Assembly: GCA_036362985.1 (NCBI GenBank)
Contig: JAYGXS010000001.1
Location: forward strand, 47,317,777 to 47,381,776
From: Ligula intestinalis
Lineage: Eukaryota > Platyhelminthes > Cestoda > Diphyllobothriidea > Diphyllobothriidae
Direction: 5' to 3'
DNA length: 64,000 nucleotides
The translations under genes and the position numbers were made by a program. Shown piece after piece: positions 22,900-31,949 of this stretch. Below the pieces are notes generated by a model. The model worked only from the letters and a program-made list of their open reading frames with translations, did no database searches and was not told where the DNA came from. Within the stretch, counting starts at the first letter, position 1; each line of letters begins with the position of its first letter.

Positions 22900-25411
22900 G
22901 GCCGGTAAATGTATGTGACGTTTGACTGAACAGTCGGTCGATATCCAGGCCTCTTTAATCTGCCTTGACGTGTGATCATCACCCCGGCCCACAATTTCAA
23001 CCACGTCAAAGTTGAAGTCATCTCTCATCGCTGTTGCATGGGTGGCTACCTCCGTCTTTGGGTCCAACATCCTCACGGCCCGCTTATGCTCCTGCATTCG
23101 CGTTTGAAGTTGTTGGCCAGTTTCTCCGACATAATAATAATTTGTATATTTAAGGCCCAAGGGGTCCTGTCGTTACAAACTTATAGCTATCATGAAAATA
23201 AAAAAAATAATGACAAATAGTGAACTCTTATAAAAAAATTGTCATCGGCAGTAAAAAAACTCTGAAATCGGTGGATGAGTTCAGTGGCCCACCGATTTCC
23301 AAAAAACTATAGCAGAAAAAACATTGCACGTCCCACAGCTGCACTGAAGTCGGTATACGACGCCTGACTTCTCCTGTTGAGGTATAGGGTCTTTCGGCCG
23401 CATTACCTGTTGTCGGATGGTGCATGTAGGCTTGTGGGCAACCCCTATTCCAAGAGGCGCGAGAGATCTAGCCACAACTTCGGAAACGCCTTCCATGTAC
23501 GGGATGCTCCGCCACGACTTTGATAGGCAGGTTCCCTCGGTTCGCGGTTTGGGTGGCATTCGAGCCCGTTCAACAAGAGTTTGTGGATAGCCATTTGCTC
23601 TGAACAGTTCTCGGAGGAGCTTTGTCTCGTCACGTTTGGCAGCTGGCGTGCTGCAGTGGGTTTCTACCCGTCGGTATAGCGTACGTATACAACTGCGCTT
23701 GTGCTGTAGCGGATGATTACTATTGTAACTCAATATTTGTGACGTGTTTGTTGGTTTACGATAGACAAACGTCGCTAGTTTGCTGTCCGCTTGGTGGCAT
23801 ACGAGAACGTCTAGGAACGGAAGTCGGCCCGTTATCTCTTCTTCCATCGTGAACTGCGGGTCGGTAAAATTGAGTTCAGTCGCTCCTTGCAGTGGTTGAT
23901 TTGACTCTGGTTGATGACAACAAAAGTATCGTCAACGTAGCATGCCCAAAACTTCGACTCGTACTCTTCAAACAACAGTCTCTGGAGTTTTTGCAGTGCG
24001 ATCTCAGCAATGAACCCGGAGATTGGGGACCCCATTGGAGTGCCCTTGATTTGTTCGTACGCGATCCCGTCGAAAGTAAAGAAGGTTCTGAGGCAATGCT
24101 CCACGTGATCTATTATATCCTGGGCTGTGGGTTGACCATCTCCCTAATCGTACTCCCGAAGTAGGAGGTCGCGGATGGTTTCAACAGCAAGCGCCTGTGG
24201 TATGGAGGTGAAGAGCGAGATGACATTGAAAGACACAATCCTTTCATCTGGCTCCACTCTGACCGTCTTTATTTTGTCAAGGAACTGTACCGCCGAATCA
24301 ACTGTCGTTCGTGAGCCCGCCATGAGAAACTTGAGTCTATGGAATAACCAGTTTGCCAGCCTGTATGTAGGTTTTGCCTCGGAGAGAGACGATCGACCGT
24401 AAGGGAACGCCTGGCTTGTGTACTTTTGGGAGACCGTAGAAGCGTGCCATAGCCGCTTCGGTAGGCTTCGCCATATACCAGTCCTTGATGGTAATGACCT
24501 TTTCTTTCTTGAGTCGACCTAGGGTTCTACCCACCTTTGCCAGCAGTGGCTTCGGGCCGGCGGCGTTGCTGATTCTGTAAGACTCTTGATCACTGAAGAG
24601 CGTTCGGATTTTGTTTTGGTAGTCAGTTTTATCCAGCATCACCGTTGCTTGACATTTGTCGGCAGGTAGAATGACTATCTGCTCGTCTCAGAGCCTTTTG
24701 TTCCCCTCCTATAATTGAGTGAGTTTTCGGGTGCGACATAACAAGGGAGGTGACCTGGTGTCGAAGTAGCTCCTTGGTTTCGTCCGCAGCGCTAGTCTGG
24801 CGTAGCCCTGATTCGAAGGCAACAACAAAGGTGATCGGATCAGCGTCGGCCGTGTTAAATCAGGCTCCTCATTGCAGAACTTTTGTTTCAACCTCGCTTA
24901 ATTGTTTTGACGAGAGGTTGTGCACTAACGTTTCCTCGGTCTTCGGGCATTGTGCAGTCTGCAGTGCCCTGAATTTCATCGATAAGTCTTCATCCCTTTT
25001 TATCCATTTCTGTCGTCCCAACGCGATCAAGATCTTTTCTAAGGTGACGGTGGCCACTTCATTGTAGCGGCGGTTGAAAAGTATCGAAAAGTTCTCACAA
25101 CTGCATGCATATTTCTTTAATCGGCGATGACAATCTTAAATGAGCACTCTGGTCATTCGCCGACTGTGTCTAAACATAGTTTGTTTTGCCCTATCTGTGT
25201 TGACAGGAGGCTTTTAGGATAGGCATTTTGGCATGATATAGTTGCAAAGGAACCTGTGCAGGAAATGGAGCTGTGCATTAGTCGAGGCCTGCCGCAGGAC
25301 TGTTTTTTGCCAACAACGAGCCAGTTGAAGCGCTTCGCGCCCGTAGTCTGCAGTGATAGTGCTGAAAATTCGATTCCCGGGTGGTAGATCAGAAGAAAGA
25401 GGAGCGTTCAC
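22900..25411 (-). pseudogene. PLE reverse transcriptase - GIY-YIG protein, broken
   Basis: Read on the minus strand from inside the right pLTR: SSDLPPGNRIFSTI start block, GREALQLARCW and LHFLHRFLCNYIMPKCLS (25.2-25.4 kb). Then come LDKTDYQNKIRTLF, ARFYGLPKVHKPGVPLRSIV (near 24.4 kb), YEQIKGTPMGSPISGFIAE (24.0 kb), the catalytic CYVDDTFVV (YVDD at 23926-23939), PFLDVLVC and SYNSNHPLQHKRSCIRT. PYMEGVSEVVARSLAPLG and GVVYRLQCSCG follow, and after a short insertion YYYVGETGQQLQTRMQEH (23.1 kb). The order equals that of the intact PLE at 56 kb. Multiple stops and frameshifts make it non-functional. Confidence 0.85.
23147..23312. repeat. ~165-bp AT-rich insertion in the PLE nuclease domain
   Basis: Interrupts the nuclease between the CSCG-C-N block and YVGETG, which are adjacent in the intact PLE. 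It includes an inverted pair 'gaaatcggtgg' / 'ccaccgatttcc' (about 23263-23300). It lacks clear GT-AG ends at the expected codon junction, so a small transposon-like insertion is preferred over an intron. Confidence 0.5.
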
Positions 25412-25666
25412 CGGGCGAGGTTAATTAAAAACCTGAGGTGTCGGGTAGTGGTCTCGTCTACACATATTCAGAAAATGGATACTCTGGCTCAAAGCCCTCG
25501 TCTTTATGTCGTCCTTTCTTTCGTGTGCCTGTTCGACCAATCACGTTTGAGCCACTCTGTGTGTCTCTGGCTGTGTCCTCAGTCTTCTCGTCACCTGGTC
25601 TCCTGCCTGTCACCGTGTCGCCCTCTTGTGTGTTCGTCCCGTAGCGTTTTGTGACACCATGACTGG
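25354..25666 (-). repeat. 5' terminal repeat (pLTR) of minus-strand PLE
   Basis: 313 bp, direct repeat of 22343-22655. The broken coding frame begins inside it (around 25411). Confidence 0.9.
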
Positions 25667-25859
25667 TTTTTCAGCACACACCGGACACCGACTTGGAAAC
25701 AAGACAGTTTCGTAAAAAATTAAAACCGAGCAGCACATGCATGAAAATGTTCTTTAAGTAATAGTTATCTGACAGACAGCTTGGTAAGGATGACCTTGAA
25801 GGCCGCCACAACAACCCACAATACATGTGGCTTTGCTCCGATTTCCAGGAAAATAAGTT

Positions 25860-26040
25860 TGGCTTTAAGGCTAGGTCTACAGTTAAGTTAAAGGTTAGAG
25901 TAAGAATAAGGTTTATGTTAATGTGTAAGGTTTCGGCCCACGTTAATTCGATGAGTTTAGGTTCAGGGCAGAGTTAGGGTTACGTCCAACGTTGTAGTGC
26001 AATGTTATGCTAGGGTTGCAGTTTGAGCTAGGACATGGTG
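25860..26040 (+). repeat. degenerate TTAGGG-like tract
   Basis: Contains repeated loosely spaced GTTAAGTTAAAGGTTAG, AGAGTTAGGGTTACG and GCTAGGGTTGC stretches. It could be a decayed interstitial telomere-like array (TTAGGG is the common metazoan repeat), but the match is weak. Confidence 0.3.
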
Positions 26041-26264
26041 CCATTTACCCTTCTTACAATGCCATCTGTTTTATGTAAGCAGGGCGTACTTTTTTCAGTG
26101 TCTTTTACAGGCGACCATACAAGTTAACCTGACAGTTTAAGCAGAAAATTTATGCAAAACACCAAAAAAACTAAGCGAAATCTTAGAATAAACCATAGGT
26201 AATCGAAGGGTAATGCAGTTGATGGTCCAAGGCACGTAAAGCTACCCGGAAATAGTATGAAAAG

Positions 26265-26640
26265 TACACGTTATATCACCAGGAGAGGTTTACTAGAGGT
26301 CTGACCTTTCTCGTAGTTGTGTCGTCCACCCATCTTTAGAGATAGAACATTTGGGTGCACGGCTCTGGTAGTATACCGCTCCTTTCCGTGTGCGTAGCCT
26401 GTCGATACCGACTGAGCTACCGAACATCCAAGCTTCCTAAATCTGCCTTGATGTGTGGTCGTCAACTCGGCCCACAATTTTAGCGGCGTCAACGTTTAAG
26501 ACGATCCTCCATCGCTACAGCATGAGTTGCTTTTTTGGCTTTGGTTCCAGCCTTCGCAAGGCCAAATGATGTTCATGTATTCGCCAACAAAGCTGCACAT
26601 CATGCTATTGCCCTGAATTCGGTAGACAGTGGCTTGCTTC
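26265..26640 (-). mobile_element. PLE fragment (terminal repeat joined to nuclease remnant)
   Basis: The left part resembles the pLTR of the 22-25 kb PLE ('gtctgacctttctcgtagttgtgtcgtccacccat' in place of 'cctgacgtttcgggtagtggtctcgtctaccc'; the core is lost). The right part (from about 26440) resembles the GIY-YIG segment at 22955-23110. Internally deleted and non-functional. Confidence 0.65.
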
Positions 26641-27120
26641 AGAAGAAGAAAAAATATGTGATTACTGGAACACGAATTTTATTTTCCTGACGTTTTGGAT
26701 TCTGCGGAGAATACTTAATCATAGGTAACCCTAGGATGGTGTTATACATGTACAGATTGTGCTGTATTTATAGTTTGTAGCGGTCATCCACATACGTACT
26801 ATAATTACCAACTCCTGTAGCAACCGCTTGGCGTCTTACTTGGCGCGGTGATCGCTTGGCCGTTAGCTTGCGAACAAATAGTGGCCGCGATTTCATTGTC
26901 CGCGTCGGATGCGGACTTTATAACTGCGTGACAATTATGTTCACTGTTGTCGGAGTTGTTACTGGGCCCGGCCTTTCCCACGTGACTCATTCTCTCGCTC
27001 AGGCAAGGTGTCAGTACGCAGTATGGGAACGCCAAATCGGTGCGCTTGTTGACTGACTATGCGCCTGAGAACCATTACTCAAGCAGCTCGCTGCTCACGC
27101 GGTTGTAACCTCGGCCCTTT
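26641..27120 (-). pseudogene. PLE 3' end: terminal repeat plus ORF C-terminus
   Basis: From left to right on the plus strand: a GAAGAAGAAA run, 'gattactggaacacg', a mutated 'cctgacgttttgg', 'cataggtaac', a TATA-like box in reverse ('tatttatag', about 26764), then the antisense of the ORF tail. The minus frame 26805-27035 reads AFPYCVLTPCLSERMSHVG and NNSDNSEHNCHAVIKSASDA, closely following the C-terminus of the intact PLE at 56 kb. 5'-truncated copy. Confidence 0.8.
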
Positions 27121-27296
27121 TAAACTTGAAAATATGGCCAGGTCCCGTCGAACAAGGTGCAACTTCGGAGATAGCGTCTTCCTTCCTCACCGCTACTGCA
27201 GTTTAAGATCTAAACAACCCCCAAGCCGTACGTCAGTAACGAAGAACTTTATTAGCAACCAAGAAACAACGTGATATTTTCGTTTCTTATTAAAAG

Positions 27297-27785
27297 TTGT
27301 GTCAAGTTAAAAACGGGGCAGAGTTTAAGTCAATAAAACAAAAGGGTTATTCATGTCACTACAACTTTTTAATCGATTTTGGAGGTAGGCCTATGGGAAA
27401 TTCTTATCCTGGGAGGCGCGATGGACCGTGTTACGGTTTCAGAGACTCCTTTTATATACGGGATGCTCCGCCAATGACAGAGAGATACGGGCCATACACA
27501 GCGGCTCAGCCGGTAGTTGCAGTATACGAACACGGAAAAGAGCGGTGTGTAACGAGATTCGTAAGCCTGAATGTTCAGTGTCTGACTTTGGGCGGACAAC
27601 ACAACTACCTGAAACATCAGACATCTGATAAACCTCTCCCAGCGAATGTTCTTACTCCTTCTGACTTAAAACCTAGGAATGGAATTTTCACTACCATCAA
27701 CACGCAAGACCCCGTCCATTACAACCTACAGCGAACAGAATCAGTGATCTGTCGGGCATGGATTCGTGAATATAGGAAAATATAA
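27297..27785 (+). pseudogene. chimeric PLE junction with a 162-codon open frame
   Basis: The open frame is composite. About 27369-27480 is antisense to the PLE tether (the minus frame reads WRSIPYIKGVSETVTRSIAP). From about 27500 to 27640 it is a sense-strand pLTR with a ruined hammerhead core. Then comes the sense N-terminal start block (KPLPANVLTPSDLKPRNGIF). This is the inverted-5'-end arrangement seen at the intact PLE, cut short after about 140 bp. The frame is not a real gene. Confidence 0.65.
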
Positions 27786-27789
27786 CTCA

Positions 27790-29440
27790 GTCTCCCGGTC
27801 CGTATGTTGAAGAATTAGTTGAAGAGCACCACGCCCACTCCTCTTGAGCTTTGTTTCCGTTTAGGAACACAAGGACCAAAATTTCAACCTCTTGAACTAC
27901 GCCATTCAACTATACTCAGCCCGCATAACTAAAAACGAAAAGAGATTCCTGGAAAGTGCGTAAACACCCAAACGCGCATTAAACTGTCTTCCAGGCATTT
28001 ACGCTGCACTAGGAATTCTTGGGCGGATGGAATGTGCGCATATTCAGCCCCAAGGGCAGCCAATCACAGGCCCCCCATGAACTTCAAAATCAACCAATCA
28101 ACTCACAGTGACGGACGCTTAGTCGTGTGCTCACGCCGCCATTCCGTCAACCCACACACGCAGGCTAATGTTCGCCCGCTTGCCGAGTGCTCCGCTAACC
28201 AGCCAGTGCCATGCCAGTAGATTTCCTCTTTTCCAAGACGTATGCACCCTTTAATTGTGCGATCTTTATCGAGTAATAGGGTATCAAAAAAGGCTGCCGA
28301 AAAATATCGTGTCCTAGGGGATTGACTAAGACTGGAAAGACAAGATTACACAAACCTGCGTAGGTTTATCTTCTAGTAGAACGCTAAACTTTCTCCAACA
28401 CTATCAATTGAATGCTGACTAACACACATCCACAGACTCAAGCGCGCCAGATCGATGCAGACTAAGACAATTATTCCAGCCAGACCATGTGCAGATGCTG
28501 TTCTAGTGCACAAAAGTTTTACGTACCAAAATCTATATATATATATATATATATAGTTGTAAAGTGCCCTAAATGAGCTAGTGGCCTTTTCGGCCACACG
28601 CACCAAAGTAACTCTTACTCGCACCAGGGTTCCCGTTACTCAGACAGAGCACCCTGGATAGGTAATAGCTATATGTGCAATCCAATTCTACCCGTCCTGA
28701 TACTATAAAGCACAAGAATACTTGAGCACGATCGTTGTCAGAATCGCAGCAAGATTGAAATGTTAATCGAAAGTGGAAAACTACAATCAACTTTGCGTTG
28801 TTGCGTTGGTAAACTCGTACCAACTAGTTAATTCCGCTGTCCCCAAGGTTACGCAAACCCTATCTCTCCTTTATAAATTATTTAATACTGCCTATCATCT
28901 GTGATGTAAGTTTGCTCGAGATTTTTTTTCACTAAGCACACCGTTGCTGTTTATTACCTTGCCCATCAGTATGCTGTATTTGAATTCGAAGTTTTGCTCT
29001 ATTCATCCGATAAAATATCACGACTTGTGTGAATACGTAAAAAACAGTTAACAGTTAATGCATATTTAATCATGCCTAGTTTAACCTGTGGACTATGCTC
29101 AGAGTTATTTTAATAGAACTACCGTTAAGAATATCGTCCAAAACTCAACTGTAGATCATTTTTGACTGTAACCTATGCGAAAACTGTATAGTGATGCGCT
29201 AACGTGATTAACGATTGGCGCTCTTTGCGACACATCTAGTAGTACGGACAGACAAGCTTGACACACGTAGGAGCGCTCACGTGCGTTTGCCCTGAGTCCA
29301 TCGCGGCAACCTGCCTAGATGTCCCGTCTGCGCCAGTGATCATAGTCTTCATCACGCCTCGGCGGATGCAAAAACGCGGAACACGCTCGTAACGGAGAAA
29401 TTAATGAAACCTTGCAGCTGATGCCCTAATGGATTCATTT
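27790..29440. other. no gene recognised; contains a TA microsatellite
   Basis: Intergenic sequence upstream of the LRR-Ig receptor. A (TA)n run of about 22 bp lies at 28534-28555. No exon or element was recognised. Confidence 0.5.
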
Positions 29441-29452
29441 TTTCCCCGAGGA

Positions 29453-29460
29453 TATAAAAG
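29453..29460 (+). promoter_or_regulatory. TATA box of the LRR-Ig gene
   Basis: TATAAAAG lies 47 bp before the start codon. Transcription would begin near 29483-29490, giving a very short 5' UTR. The pyrimidine-rich 'ctcctttccag' just before the ATG could alternatively serve as a 3' splice or trans-splice acceptor. Confidence 0.55.
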
Positions 29461-29499
29461 TCTACTTTTGCCAAAATCTCCTTTCCAGCACTGAGACAG

Positions 29500-31908
29500 A
29501 TGAAATTTTGCCCGTATGAACTTTTGCGTTTTAATTTATTATTTCGGCTGCTACTGCCTGTTTATCTGGCTCCCGTTTCTAACACCTGCGCACCGCAGGT
29601 TGATATGATGATATATAAATGCATCAACAGTGAACTAGGCTCCATCCCTCAGGGAATTCACCCGGATACAAGGAAACTTGACCTCTCAAACAACAGGATT
29701 GAAATTCTGCACGAAGATAGTTTTCTCGGCTTCCGTCAGTTACAAACCTTGAATCTGGATGACAATCGGATCTACAAAATCACTGATCGGGCTTTTGATG
29801 CGCTGGCCTTGACATTGGAATACTTGTCGCTCAGAAGGAATAGACTTTCATTCCGTGTGTCATCAAATTTTCCTGTGTCTGCTTTGTCCAAGCTAAAGAA
29901 ACTTCGAGGTCTGGATCTGTCAGGAAATCCATTGGGCAAAATAGCCACTGAATGGTTTAGTCCACTTGGAGAGACACTACGGATACTCCATATCTCCAAT
30001 TTGAATGGTCCAGTTGAAATTCAAAACAATGCTTTTGCTGGTCTTGGCTTGCTTGAAAATTTTGATCTTTCGAACAACGAATTTTCGGCATTTCCGGAAA
30101 ACGCCCTTGAAGGAATTCGCCCAGAGAAGCTTACTGCTATCAACCTTACTCACATTTCTTGGGTCTGTGATTGTCGACTGCTATGGCTGCGACATTGGCT
30201 AGCACAAGTTCCCCGACAACCTTATGCAAAAGAAAAGCAAATCACAAGTCCTTGCAAGTACCCGAAGGAATTTAGCAAACTGACACTGTTAGACCTTCCA
30301 GTGACTACCTTTCAATGTGTCCCGAAGCTACAGGCTATAAATGCGACGGCGGCCAACGTTTATGCGCAGAGCAAAACATTCTTGCATGTCTCTTCGGCTG
30401 CAGGGGAGACCATTCAACTACGCTGCACCTTTCTTAGTCAGCCAAAAATGCTGGTTAGGTGGTATAAGAATGGTGTGCTACTGAGACCTGAACTAAAACG
30501 TATCCGTCAAGAAACATCGAAGGGTACACGGTTCACGACCACTCTTACGATTTTTGACCTACTGTATGACGAGGACTCTGGCAATTACACCTGTACAACG
30601 GCTAATAGTCGTGGTTCCGCAAGGGCAGCCTTTCAACTCTGGGTCAGCAGTCGTCATAAGGACGCCAAATTTCTTCTAGATGAGGCTGAGCGTCCTGACG
30701 ATGACCATAAAATCGGCAAAGTAACGGCTAGTAACGCTGAAAATCAAGAGCATAATGGACAACAATCCTGGATTTTGCCCCTTGCTACCACTTTCATCGG
30801 GCTGTGCGTTTTTTGTGGAGCTGCGCTCCTAATGGTTGCGCTTTACTACAAACACAAATCCCGATGCATCAGCATGGCTATGCCTGCTCCTCTTCGCGAG
30901 GCCAATATGCGCCTAGAAAGTGTTGAACGTCTGTTAACGCCACAGGAACCTGAAAAATCCTCCATCAGAATGTCAGCTGTTTCGCAAAAGGAGATTTTGC
31001 CGATTTCCTCTTTCAGCTTCGTGAATGGGTGTGCACTGGCATCAGAACCTCAGTCAGTTACAGCGATGTCTGCACCGCCCAGACAAACATGTGCTTACAT
31101 GCCTGAGCTCAGCAGGAAAATATCTCCACATTCGACTGAAGTGTCTAGTTCTCTGTTGACTTCTAAAGTTGGCCCGCGGCCACAGAGTTCCCCACGTCCA
31201 ATTAACAGACAGGCAAATTACATTTCAGCCCATTACGCAAAGGATACTTCCCGCGTTGCTAATATGCTTTCTCCTGAACTGATGGGCTCCGAGAAGCCCT
31301 TTCCCTCCCTCCCAGTCACCTCCCACATACCCTCCCTGGAGCGCAGTGCTGAGCAGGAAAAGCCAGAAGAGGATGATCGCCCAGTTGTACGAACATTTGC
31401 TCCATTTCTGTCTTACGATAATGCTGAAAACGAGGACTCTGATTCCCTGAGTGAGCGCCAATGCTACAAGGCCTCATATACTGGTGCCGACGCTGACACT
31501 GGCAGCGGAAGTAGTGTCAGCACCGATGAGGCCTGCCCGGTGCACGGAAGCAGAAAACACAGCATGGAGCAAGGTAGCGTGGTGAAGGAGCACTTTCAGT
31601 CAAACTGGTGCCCTGTTCATTTTTCAGTAGATGGGCTCAAAGGATCTCTTAAGAGGACCTGGAGCACAACGTCTAAACAGGATTCCCTGGCCGGGAGTAG
31701 GCCGTATGGTGGGAGGCAGTATTGGCGTAATGGGCTTTCCAGCAGCACAGAAGAGATTGCAAGACAAAAGTTGAGAATGGACAGCGACTTTGAAGTGACC
31801 CTTCCAATGTACCGATGGAGCACACTTCAGTACTCTGCCAGGAGACGACAGCTACTCAGTGGTAATAAACCAGACGGACAAAAGGTCTACTTTAAGGCTA
31901 GCTCATGA
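29500..31908 (+). CDS. LRR and Ig domain single-pass transmembrane receptor (LIG family, Kekkon-like)
   Basis: 802 residues in one exon. An N-terminal hydrophobic signal (about 1-28) is followed by a short cysteine cap (C30, C41). Four to six leucine-rich repeats follow (about 57-215; LDLSNNRIEIL, LNLDDNRIYKI, LSLRRNRL, LDLSGNPLGKI, FDLSNNEF). Next is an LRR C-terminal cap with WVCDCRLLWLRHWL (C223, C225, C252, C273), then one C2/I-set Ig domain (C309, W321, DEDSGNYTC with C365). A transmembrane helix spans about 424-449, followed by a roughly 350-residue Ser/Pro-rich cytoplasmic tail without a recognised catalytic domain. This order is known in Kekkon, LRRC4/NGL, AMIGO and LINGO proteins, which act at the cell surface in adhesion, synapse formation or receptor modulation. 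The exact orthologue cannot be named. The start is the first ATG after the TATA box and gives a proper signal peptide. The frame is intact. Confidence 0.93.
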   Translation: MKFCPYELLRFNLLFRLLLPVYLAPVSNTCAPQVDMMIYKCINSELGSIPQGIHPDTRKLDLSNNRIEILHEDSFLGFRQLQTLNLDDNRIYKITDRAFDALALTLEYLSLRRNRLSFRVSSNFPVSALSKLKKLRGLDLSGNPLGKIATEWFSPLGETLRILHISNLNGPVEIQNNAFAGLGLLENFDLSNNEFSAFPENALEGIRPEKLTAINLTHISWVCDCRLLWLRHWLAQVPRQPYAKEKQITSPCKYPKEFSKLTLLDLPVTTFQCVPKLQAINATAANVYAQSKTFLHVSSAAGETIQLRCTFLSQPKMLVRWYKNGVLLRPELKRIRQETSKGTRFTTTLTIFDLLYDEDSGNYTCTTANSRGSARAAFQLWVSSRHKDAKFLLDEAERPDDDHKIGKVTASNAENQEHNGQQSWILPLATTFIGLCVFCGAALLMVALYYKHKSRCISMAMPAPLREANMRLESVERLLTPQEPEKSSIRMSAVSQKEILPISSFSFVNGCALASEPQSVTAMSAPPRQTCAYMPELSRKISPHSTEVSSSLLTSKVGPRPQSSPRPINRQANYISAHYAKDTSRVANMLSPELMGSEKPFPSLPVTSHIPSLERSAEQEKPEEDDRPVVRTFAPFLSYDNAENEDSDSLSERQCYKASYTGADADTGSGSSVSTDEACPVHGSRKHSMEQGSVVKEHFQSNWCPVHFSVDGLKGSLKRTWSTTSKQDSLAGSRPYGGRQYWRNGLSSSTEEIARQKLRMDSDFEVTLPMYRWSTLQYSARRRQLLSGNKPDGQKVYFKASS

Positions 31909-31935
31909 GCTGAAAAATTATTTTTTAATAATGTC

Positions 31936-31941
31936 AATAAA
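31936..31941 (+). terminator. polyadenylation signal AATAAA of the LRR-Ig gene
   Basis: AATAAA lies 28 bp after the stop codon, which would give a short 3' UTR. Confidence 0.65.
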
Positions 31942-31949
31942 AAGTATAT

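Larger units (their letters stand above)
22343..25666 (-). mobile_element. complete but decayed PLE (lineage A2), minus strand
   Basis: A Penelope-like element bounded by two 313-bp direct repeats (22343-22655 and 25354-25666) that differ by a few per cent. Between them the minus strand encodes an N-terminal region, a PLE-type reverse transcriptase and a GIY-YIG nuclease, all broken by stops and shifts. Extent and order match the intact element at 56 kb, but the terminal repeats differ in sequence, so it is a separate subfamily. Confidence 0.85.

Noticed and set aside
25430..25480. Hammerhead in the right pLTR of the minus-strand PLE
   Set aside because: The core reads CTGAATA and the GAAA-ACGTC half is mutated, so only the left pLTR copy is reported.
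28534..28555. TATA promoter at the (TA)n run
   Set aside because: A simple microsatellite almost 1 kb before the gene; a better placed TATA box exists at 29453.
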